This document shows, one piece after another, positions 20,927 to 32,900 of a DNA stretch of 64,000 bases. The number at the start of each line of letters is the position of its first letter. The stretch's first letter is position 1. Below the pieces are notes generated by a model. The model did not search any database. It saw nothing but the letters and a program-made list of their open reading frames with translations, and had not been told where the DNA came from. Both the position numbers and the translations under genes were made by a program. This stretch comes from Sphaerolaimus hirsutus (Eukaryota; Nematoda; Chromadorea; Monhysterida; Sphaerolaimidae): positions 10,250,762 through 10,314,761 of the forward strand of contig OZ038454.1 in the NCBI GenBank assembly GCA_964036195.1, read 5' to 3'.

Positions 20927-23900
20927 CTGTTGGGGGGGAGGGCAATTCAGAAAGTGTTGGAACCGTGTGAAAAACGAACTGTTTGACAGCCGACCCTAGC
21001 TTTTGGGGTTCCGTGTGAACTGATATGAAGTGTAATTGATCGAAATATTTGTGGTACTCCAAGCCCTGTAAAGTATAGAGTGAAGTGTAGGGTTCAAACG
21101 GGATTGACTTCTCGGGATCGGGATTGGCTTTTGGAGATTTCGGGATCGGGATTGACCTCTCGGGATCGGGATTGGCTTTTGGAGATTTCGGGATCGGGAT
21201 TGACCTTTCGGGACCGGGATTGGCATTTTTTCGGGATCGGGATTATGGTCTCAGGATCGAGATTTTTGCCTTAAAATTCTGGTTTCAGGGACCCAGGATT
21301 TTAGATCAGGGTGGGGGTGATTGTATACGGAGCCAGTGAATAGGGGCACCTAAAATTTGGTAAGTGATAACGGGATTGGGTCATTGCGCTGGTGCCATTG
21401 TAGGCCACACCGCACCATGGCAGTGATGGCATTGGTGCAAACGTTGACTATATATGTAATTACCTCTATATGTTCGCTACTAAATAAGTGGTACCAGGCA
21501 CATCGTTTAATATTTTTGGAATGGTATTTACACTTATGAAACATAAATATGATTAAGAGGTGGGTGAGTGATTGAGCTTGCGCTCAAACATTTTGCAAAA
21601 TGCCTGCAAAATCGCTATACAAATGTGCCATTCCTGGCAAATCTTCATTGAGGTCTCGGGATCGGGACCACAAAATCCCGAAATTTCTCGGGATTCGGGA
21701 TCGGGATCCCGTTTGTACCCTAGTCAAGTGTCAAATGTCATGTAAAACGTCAATCAAAACAAAAGATTGACACTTGTAAAACACTTGACAAGTTTGTATG
21801 ACATTTTACGTGTCATTTGACACTTCACTATACACTTTACAAGGCTCGGGACTGGCACCAGCTTCCCTATTCATCGACTCAAGACTCAGCATCAGAAAAC
21901 ACGCATGGAACTGACAGCACCAAAACCATTTTGCTTGGGCAAATGCCGAAATTGTAGCAGCGCGCACCAGTAGATAGTATTTACACCATCGAACTTTAAG
22001 AAAACTACCGTATTTCCTCGAAATACCCCCTCAAAATTGGCTCTATGAACCTATAACCCCCCCCCCCGCCCAACTTTACTGTATAGACAACGTGATACGG
22101 TTTGTGATCCGGGAAACGCAGAACACATGTTAAAAACAATGACTGTGTTATGTTAGAACCGGTTATATACTGTCTACGTACATATGAAGGGTGTGCTTCT
22201 AAAAGTACCGATCTACAAATTTTTCAAATTTGAGTTAGGACCATTTTTGGGGTCCCCATAAAAATGCGCTTCAAAAAATATATAATATGTGGGGGGTGCG
22301 AAATTCAATTTTGAGATATGGGGATCAAAAAAAGCAAAAAAATCGCAAAATACAGTTTTTGAAATTTGAAAAGTACCGATCTACAAGCTTTTTCAGCTTT
22401 TGTTTTTTTAAATGTACCGATCTACCCACATTTTTAAAAATTGTACTTCTAAATGTACCGATCTGCACAAGATTTTTTGTGCTTCTAAAAGTACCGATGT
22501 CAGCTCGGCATCATTAACAGCAAAAACTCAATTTGTGCTCTTTTACTATGGGTAAAAGTACCGATCTACATCTATCTGATTATGTGCTTTAAAAGGTACC
22601 GACCTACATGCTATAACCAATTTGTTCCTTGAAAATGTACTGTACTACAAAAAATACGATTCACTAAATGTTATATAGCTAGTGTTATGTGTATAAACAA
22701 TGATTATACCCATGCATGTGGATACCCAACAATATGGGCGAAATACCCATACCCAAAATTCCCATACCCAATACCCATGTATGGGTATTGCATACTCCAA
22801 ACTTTCAATTACGATTATCTCAAAATAGATTTTTTGTAGATCGGTACTTTTAGAAGCACACCCTTCATATATAAGTCCATTGAGTGTTATAAATGGCGGT
22901 TTTGTTGCATTTTTCGACGTTTGTATACGTTTCAAGCAGCAATTTGGTACTGGAATTTCGAAAAATTTCTGGCGAAAAAATAACCCCCCGGGGGTAATTC
23001 GAAGAAATACGGTAGTAATTTTTTTAATTCTGTTTCAAACACATTTGACTTGACCAGAATGGCCGACTATTGATCGCCGTCAACTGTAGTTAACAGACTC
23101 CCCATTCTGGTAAACTCAAATGCGTTCAAAACCGATTTGAATTGCCCAAATTTCAGTGGCGTACTCGTGTGCGCGATGCCATTCAGCCCACATTCGGGAA
23201 TAAACAGATTGCACTCACATATGCGCCTTGAACAGCGTCCGGCAGCGTTTCATCATTCGGTCGGCGCCCATGGCGATGAAGGGCAGGGACACCGCTTTTG
23301 TGACGATCTGGTGGCCGTGGCACAGCAGCCACGTCAACTGCTGCAACTGGAATTGAGCCAAATTTCCAGGCTCGTCGACGAAGTTTCCATCGTCGTGCAA
23401 AAGAGTGTACTTGACGGCGCGAGCGGTGCCCTGTACAGTGGTTACGATTATTGGCTAGATAAAATGGCGGATCGGCGGGCTTGTGAAGTTCAGTGTTCAT
23501 TGTTCAGAAATGCCAGGAATTCTGGTGCACATTGCAACACTTTTTCTCACAAATCAGACATCACATAACATACCGTATTACCTCGAAATACCCCGATGGG
23601 GGTAATTATTTCGCCAGCGAAATTTGAGGGGGGTTAATTCGAGGGTTTTTTATTATTTCGTTAGAAATTTTCGTAAGGATCATAGCAAAAAGTAGGCATT
23701 TGCATACCCAAAACAGGTAATAAATGTGTCCAAACGGGGTATATTTAGACATAAACATGTAGATATACTCGGCGGACCGCAAGCTATGCATTTTTCTGAA
23801 GGAAACACTCCATCATGAAGTCATCATTAATTAAAAAATAATAATTTCAGCAAAAAAGAAAAAAACATTTCCGGAAAAACATTCCTCGTTTGTACGCGAC

Positions 23901-26900
23901 TCCGCATTTTCTTCTTTTCAATATTTTTCTTTTTGTGAAAGTGCATACATAAGTATCCAACTCGCGCGTTATCGACCAAGACATAAATTATTTTGGGTGC
24001 GTACTTTGCGGTGCGCCGAGTATAGCTACACAAACTAGTCTATGTGTAGCTGCAATGCAAATTAGTAGTAATATACATCATGTATACATGACGTATTTAT
24101 TACGTACATGATGTACATCATTCCGAAGGGGGGAGGGTGTTATTTCGAGAGGGTTAATTCGAGGGGGGGGGGTTAATTCAAGGGGGGATAATTCGAGGTA
24201 ATACAATACGTAGTTATGTGACATACTAACATATTTACATTTAACATTAATACTAAAATGTTTGCTTTTGCTTTTAAAAATCAAGTTTCTAAAAATGAAA
24301 ACGGTTGAAAAAATCAAGTACTACTTTACAGGAGACAAATAGTTCCCAAATCAAGCATATTTCTAAATATAAGTACACAAAAAAACCCAAAACCAAACAT
24401 TCGACGCAATTAAACCGACCTGAAAGGCGCTGTGCGAGCACAGGAAAAACTCGGTATTGGCCGGATGCACGATGCCATGGTCGATGACCGTTCCAGGCTT
24501 AATGTTCGCCTCGCCCGGTCGCGCTGAAATAAAAATGAATGTTACTGAACTGCGGTAGAAACTGGAAACTACAGGGAAAGATGACTAATTGTTATCTTAA
24601 AAGTTTACGACTTAATTGTAGTTAATTGTCCACGATTTATCAGCGCATAGCGCAGTTAAATTTCAACGATCTTAACAGCAATCTGATAGGTGAATATAAA
24701 TTGTGACCTCACACTTACTATTTCACTTACTTACTCACATTTCACAAATATTCATGCAGTTCGCATTTTGAAGTTAAAACTGAAAAATTGAAGTTCGCTC
24801 TAAGTGACGCGCGGGTTGTTATTACAGGCCGGTAAATATTTATGAAGTGCTCAAATGTACTCAAATGAAGCTTCCAAACCAATTCTCACAGGCGATGGGA
24901 GGAATGGCACCCGGAACGGGTCTGTGCCATCCCACATCCCGGCCCATAAATTGGATGGATGCCTGTCGTATTTGATGCATATTCCTTGCATTTTTGGTGG
25001 ATAATGGATGCAAAAAAATGTTGTTGATGAAAAAGTGCTACATTAAGAGCCACTTTAAATGACTCGGTGATTTCGCAGGTCAAAGACTGCACTCAATAGT
25101 TGTCAACTGACATGTGGTGTCAAATTGCCTTCAAACACTCTAACATGTTATATTAGATTGATTACCTTGTGTCATCATGACTTTGTTTTGAAATTGCCTA
25201 AATTAAATACAGTCTATTTGAGAGACAAAGTATATTTAGATGTGGGATGGGTTTAGATGTGGGATGAGCTTACGTCCCCGGAACTCACCGTGCTGCATGT
25301 TCTTCACTCCGTCAACGAAAAGCCTCGCGTCGTGCTTCTTCGTGTACACCACTACCGTGAACCTGAGTAATGAGCAGTGCTTGCAACGCCAGGGGATTGG
25401 TAGTGAGCTGGGCAGAGCATGATAGGACAACAGGGCTCAAGTGGGGGTGTTTGGGAGCCCCAGAGCCCCCCCCCCCCGAATCGATCAGCTAGTTATCACT
25501 GTGGAGCAAATTTTGAGCGACTTTGTCCTAATTTTCCATCAAAATCGCTTATTCCCATACATTTCTGTCTATGTTCGCCTTTGCTAATAAGTTCACCTAA
25601 TCGCCAATTCTCTCATTTTTGGTCATAAAATTCTCTGCTTGTTTATTTTTGTGCCGACAAAAAATTTGATTTCTATCGACCATTTTTGGTAATAAAAACA
25701 TATTATTAGATAGATAGATAGATCGATGATAATTTGATCAGCCTCACTGCATGGACCATCCGTCTAATTAAATTGATTATGTGATGATACACACTAGCTA
25801 ACACGTTTTTCTTGTTGTCGGATGCTGAATCTCCCCCGAATGGCCCCCTTTCAAACAGATACCCCCACTTGACATCACTCCCTTTACCATATCTTCACAC
25901 TCGTGACTGGCAGAGATAGCAACGAACTTTGGCTCCGCGTTTGGTTCCATTTTGCACTTTTTAAATTCGAGCGTCGCCCCCTTGACATCGTGGTTCCCAT
26001 TATTGCCGTTGCCGCCATGGCTCAACTCATACCAGGCAGCCTTGATCGCTGGCAGCTCTTGCGAATTTACCTGCGGTATGGATATGCTCAAGTGAATTGA
26101 TATCTTGCACTCGTGGTTAATGTTGGAAGCGTGCCAAGCGATTTTCATCAAAAGTTAAAAAGATTTATTGCTGTTGTAATATTTATGTTAACGTATCCAC
26201 AACAATGATTTTTTAAATCTTCGTACAAAAGAGCATGTCTTGATTATCATTGGCACGCTTCCAACATGAGACATAATAAGTGCCGAGTGCAGAGTAGGGT
26301 TGGGGAACCGAACCGACCCGAACCGAACCGAGAACCGAGCACTATTTTGGAACCGAGAACCGGAACCGAGCTTGAGAACCGAACCGGAACCGACACGTAT
26401 ACCCGGAACCGAAGTAAATACCCGAAAGAACTGAAATTTTCTATGAATCTTAAAATTTTAAACAGCGTTTTTTCAACACCTACATCTAAGCCTTATATGA
26501 TGAAATTTTTTTTATGTATGTTCGTTTATTCAGATGGGATATGGTAGATTTCATTGTAAGGTGTAATGTCGCTGCAGTATACACATTATCACTGGTAGTA
26601 GTAGTTTTCATTGGTTTTGTGGCAGTTTTAACCGTAGTTGGCAAAAGTTATTTATGTTTGTACTCAAAATAATACATTTACGTTTCCTCCAGAAAAAAAT
26701 ACCAGTACTCATTTACTCGTGTACTTTTTGAAAGTACGCGAGTACAGAAAACGTATATGTTTGCTTTACACTTTTTTTAAATACCAGTATTATTAAAACA
26801 ACTCTGATTAGGGTTGGAAAAAAACGTTTTTTTAACTCGATGTTTTTTAAAAAAAAAAACGTTTTTTTTTAAAACGTTTTTTTTTAAAAGCTCCCAGATA

Positions 26901-29900
26901 TGACCTTGTGTCAACATATATATGTATATCAGACAGTGGCAATACTCTTGTGATGTTATATATGACCATATAATGTCTGTGGAGCCATGGGATAGCATTA
27001 TAAGTGGTGATTTGTGTCAAAAATATCCATTTTTCGTCGACATATCGTTTGTATATCGCCTTATAGTCGAATGTTGGTGACTTCAGGTTAAGTTTGGCAT
27101 GGAATAGTGATCAAACAAGGTTATAAAACGAGGTTGTTACTTTTGGAGTGAAGTTACACACTGTGGAGGTACATGGAAGCACATTACCTCAATATTATAT
27201 ACTACAGCAACATATGACGGCTTATTAACCCATGGTAGCACATAGAAATGGATACTTTGATACTAAAAATGCCACAAAACCAATTAAAACAACCACCAAT
27301 GTCAATTTGTGTGTGAAATTGCGCGCTTGCGCGCAAAAATTTTGCAAAATACCTAGTGCTTAGTACTAAAAATTTCGGTCGATGTTTTTTAAAAAAAAAC
27401 AAACATTTCGGATGTCATGTTTTTAAAAAAAAACGTTTTTTTTAAATAAAAAACGTTTTAAAAAAAACATCGGCTAACCCTAACTCTGATTTCTGCATTC
27501 TACCACGAAATAATAAGCTGTGATATGCTCCTGTAGTATGAAATACCTATCCAACCAATGTACTTACACATGTAAACTTGGATATATTGTTTTTCTGTTG
27601 TTCAGCCGATTATTACCCGATACCCGGCGATTTTATTACCCGGTACCGAAATTTTGATCATTTTAGAACCGAAAGAACCGAACCGGAACCGAGTTTAAGA
27701 ACCGAACCGAGAACCGGAACCGAAAATTTTCAGGAACCGAGAACCGATACCCGAACCGAAATCTTTTGGAACCGAGAACCGGAACCGAAAATTTTGAAAT
27801 TCCCAACCCTAGTGCAGAGTATCTAGTCCACCGGGTGTAGCAGGGGTATTTTAGATTTTGACCCCCGGGAGGGTTGGATAGATAGCTGAGCATCCCCCGA
27901 GACAAATAGATAGCTGGCAAAAAAGTCTTTTTGTGTGGGGGGGTTGCGGGGGTTCGATAGATAGCTGAGCGGCCTCCAGAATAGATATATGGCTGGGCGG
28001 TTTGGGGGAGGGGCCCAATCCCCCTTTCCTACCCCTGGGGTGTCGACATTGTATCAACACGACAACTCCCAACAGTGAATGTGAACACACCAGCTGGAGT
28101 GCCCCTTCGGACACATCGGCGCGGTAAATGACAACTCGCAATGGCAAGTTGCCATTGTGATTGGCGGCGAAGTTGGCCATGGCTTTCTTCGTCAATTCCT
28201 TCAGCTTGGTCGTCTCGTTTTCGCAGGCCGGTTGCAGCGCGTAGCACCCGAAAATTTTATGCTTCTCGCTGTGCGTGGTGGCCACCACCGTCAGCACGGC
28301 GGGGTCCTGCGGGCAGGAAGTCTAAACGATGATTCAAAGAAAACAAGCAACCAGTACCACTTTCAGTATTTTTCTCACTTCTCTATAGAATTGGCATTTT
28401 TTCTCGATTGCTGATGTAAATATGATAACAAACGATTCCATATCTTTGACCATTTTTGAAATATCCATGGAGGGCGCTGTAAAAAAACGTCACCGGTGTT
28501 TGGGGGGTATTTATGAGGGGGAGTAGTGCCATTGCTAGTAAATCGTTGACATAAACGCATCCAGTGACTTTTGAGCGGGGTGGGGAGGGGGCGGATTGCC
28601 CGGATTAGGCGGCGCCTCCCCTAAAATATGGCCCCTAATGGGCCCACACACGCTAGTTGACATCGACACCAAATGTCAACTGGTGCCGATCCCGATTCAA
28701 AGCTTGCTGACGAGCCGACAATTGACGTTCAAACGCAAGCTTTGAATTGGGAACGGAACCAGTTGACATTTGGTGTCGATGTCAACTAACGTGTGGTGCC
28801 ATAATGTGCTTACACACACTAGTTTTCACCGTGTCTTCGTGTGAAAACTGAAATTTTTTCAAAAGCTAATTAATGAACACGGTTGAATGATTCAATTTTA
28901 ATCAAGTTTGAATTTAAAGTAATGAAAATTAAAGTTTGAAAAATGAAACACATAGCATATTTACGATAAGAGTAGGCTGAATGTCGCCATGTCAGTTTTC
29001 ACACAAGTCACGGTGAAAACTAGTGTGTGTAGGGCCAATAGAGGAATGGGGTTATGGCGGTGGCGCCTTTTGTAGGCGTCGCGCCATGGCGTTATTGGCG
29101 CTGGTGCCAATATAAGAACATCGTTATACCTATTTATGAAAATGAGCAGTAAGCACCATCCTAAAACGTACACGACAATAAGAGCGATCGTGGTGTCGGA
29201 AACAGACCCCCGCCGCCCGCAAAACGTCCAGCATCTAAAATATGCGCAAAGACCACAATCACAAACCCGAATGGCGCCGAGGCGGGCCAGCCTCGAGGCC
29301 TGCGCCGGCCTGTCCAGCAACACCGCCATTATCAGCACGTCATCAGCGCCGGGACCGCACAGCCAGCGACTGGCCATTTGCTCGTGCTGGGGGCAGTCCC
29401 AAGCCCTGTAAAGTGTAAAGTAAAGTGTCAAATGTAAAGTCAAATGCAAAGTCAAGTGTCAATTAAAACAAAAAAGAAATTATTTCATTACTGAACTTTG
29501 CATGACAATTGACAGTTTACTTTGCACTTGACTTTACATTTGACACTTTACTTTGCATTTGACTTTACATTTGACACTTTACTTTACACTTTACAGGGCT
29601 TGGGATTGCCACCTGGTCGATGATGTAGTTTATGCCGCCCAATTTTAGGTTTGTTTTGGACACTATATTGGTCCATGTTTCGCGGCCCGGCCCGCGACCG
29701 AATCCGCCGCCGCCGCTGGAAAATTTGATTGTTCAAAAGAATATTCGGTGGTTGAAACTATCAGTATTTATGGATGGCACTTTGTAATATGATTTTGTTT
29801 GAGTTTTAGAAATGAATGTTCAGGTTTCTGCGCGCTGCCTCACGATCAAAAGCCGAAATGCTATGTGCAGACATAAGTCTAGTTCTAGTAGAGGGGGGGG

Positions 29901-32900
29901 GGGGCGGTTCAAATTGCTTTTGCTATCTCACGTGAAATTTCCGCAATAGGGTGGAATATCCGTAGATCCTTGAAACCCCCAAAATAAAGGTAAAGGTAGC
30001 CGTGAAAACGGACCGGCCCCTGCCCCTGAATCCACCGCCGCGGCCCCCGCGACCGCCATAACCGCCGCGCCCGCCACCAAAATCGTCCTGTTGTTGCTGC
30101 TGCGCCAGGACGTTCTGAACGAGAACGATCTGGGGGCAGTCTCAGACCCCGTAAATTGCCCTGTAGAATGTAAAATGTCATGCAAAATGTCAAAACTCAT
30201 GTAAAATTCCTGGTAAAATGGCAAAACTTTCGTTGGCAGTTTTCCAGGGCATTTTACATAACTTTTGATACTTTGCACGACATATTACATTTTACAGGGC
30301 ATTTTACATGCTCAGGGACTGGCACCTGGGTGAGGACGCCTTCTTTCGCCTCGAGATATTTTATCAGCGCTGCGTGAGGGGTTACTTGAGTTATATTCGA
30401 GCAGCAGATACCTTCAAAACACGATTTTCTACACCGACAAACCTTTTACGTCCTCCTCTTGAAATTTCATCACCACCAGTAGGAATTTTATTTTGCTCTT
30501 GACGGCGATCTGGAAGGCCTCAATGATGTTCCTCGGTTCCCTGCTGCGATCGGCCTGATTGAGGTGGCCCGCGTAACTCTGGCCATTCAGCCCGACGACG
30601 CCGTGCTCTGTAGCTTTATTTGAAAAGTCTTCGGCGATCCTGGAATAGATGAGTGAATAGTGCAAGTTAAATAAAACAATAATGGATGATGCAAACAATA
30701 GTTGAGGCGCGTAATTCTAAAAGTCGACAAGTCCACAAAATGCGATTTTGAGTAAATCGAATTTTAAGTTTCAGACCCAATTCCAGGACCGTGGTGCGTG
30801 TCCAACGGGGCTTCAACATTAAGTTCCAAATATTAACAATAAAGTGTCAAATTTTCAGCCCCTGCTCTCAACGTATATGTGAAAAATTTGGTATCTATAA
30901 AATTCTACTCGGACAGAACAAAACTGTTTTTGGGAGGGAAATGGACTTGTCGACCTCTTGCACTCGAGAACATTTTTGTTCCCGGGGAGGAATAGCCTGC
31001 CTTATAGGAACTTTATGAACTTTAGGGTTCAAACGGGATCCCGATCCCGGATCCCGTGAAATTCCGGGATTTAGCAGTCCCGATCCCGAAACTTTTCAAA
31101 TCCCGAGAAACTCCAAAGTCCGGGATCCCGATCCCGGAAAAATTAGTGGAAATTATCAAATGAAAAACGACGTTTTTGCATGCAAAAATGTGAACGCAAA
31201 CCCCCAGCGTTCATGTTATGCCACGTTTCAGGCATCCATCAGTGTTTTTAGACCTTTATGAACAACTGTGGATGCCAAAACATTGGCCAAAATCTCTATC
31301 CCAAGACTCCAATCCCGATCCCGAAAAAATGCCAATCCCGATCCCGTGACCCCAATCCCGGCCAATCCGGATCCCGTAATCTCACAAAAACAATCCCGAT
31401 CCCGAAAAGTCAATCCCGTTTGAACCCTAATGAACTTGTCGACTTTTAGAAATCGGTGTCCATGATGGACTTATCACATTTCTTGCATTTTATCCCGTAA
31501 AAAAAACTGCAGAAGGTGGACTTGTCGACTTTTAGCCCAAAACTAAGTGAACTTGCCAAAAAATGCCAAATTGGTACTTTGCCATATGGGCATGCATGTG
31601 AGGTCAAAATTTTTCTATGGAAATTTATGAAAAATGTGCAGGAGTAGCCCCAGATGACGTTTCCGGGTCTAACTCAAAATTTTCAGTTTTTGGACCTGTC
31701 AACTTTTAGAATTGGAAGCCTCAGTTGTCAACCCATGAATATTTGCTGTTCGATTCAGCGACTCAACTTTTCGACTCAGCGAGCACCGCAACACGATCCC
31801 GCACTAGGGTTGGAAAAAACGTTTTTTTAACTCGATGTTTTTTTTAAAATTAAAAACGTTTTTTTTAAAAGCTCCCAGATATGACTTTGTGTCAACATAT
31901 ATAGGTATATCAGACAGTGGCAATACTCTGTGATGTTATATATGACCATATAATGGTTGTTGAGCCATGGGATAGCATTATAAGTGGTGATTTGTGTCAA
32001 AAATATCCATTTTTCGTCGATATATCGTTCGTATATCGCCTTATAGTCGAATGTTCGTGACTTCAGGTAAAGTTTGGCACGGAATAGTGATGAAACAAGG
32101 TTATAAAAGGAGGTTGTTACTTTGGGAGTGAAGTTACACACTGTGGAGGTACATGGAAGCACATTACCTCAATATTATATACTACACCGACATATGACGG
32201 CGTATTAACCCATGGTAGCATATATATATGGATACTTTGATACTAAAAATGCCACAAAACTAATGAAAACAACCACCAATGTCAATTTGTGTGTGAAATT
32301 GCGCGCAAGCGCGCAATTTCACACACAAATTGACATTGGTGATTGTTTTCATTGGTTTTGTGGCATTTTTAGTATCAAAGTATCCATTTATATATGCTAC
32401 CATGGGTTAATAAGCTGTCATAAGCCGTCATATTATATTGAGGTAATGTGCTTCCATGTACCTCCACAGTGTGTAACTTCACTGGATATTTTTGACACAA
32501 ATCACCACTTATAATGCTATCCCATGGCTCAACAGACATTATATGGTCATATATAACATCACAGAGTATTGCCACTGTCTGATATACCTATATATGTTGA
32601 CACAGGTCATTTCTGGGAGCTTTGAAAAAAACAACGTTTTTTATTTAAAAAAAACGTTTTTTTATAAAAATAAAAAAAATCGAGTCAAAAAAAACGTTTT
32701 TTTTTCTCCAACCCTATCCCGAACCACAATCCCGATCGCGAAAACCCAAAACAACGAACCCCGATCCCGAAACATCAATTCCCTTTGAACCCTAAAACCA
32801 ACTTGTTCATGTCCCCATCTCGCAGCTGCGTGGCGATTTGCATGGTCGCCCAAAGTCCTTCAAATCTAGCAGGCAGGAAAAACCGGTCCCTGCCCATTTG

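Noticed and set aside
23137-23568. 143-codon plus-strand open frame
   Set aside because: It is antisense to a PIWI exon whose protein (HDDGNF, QLTWLLCHG) matches Argonaute.
27851-28297. Extension of the PIWI exon open frame past 28091
   Set aside because: The extra residues run into a CAGGGG-family remnant. The GTGTGT donor at 28091 gives continuity with the next PIWI exon.
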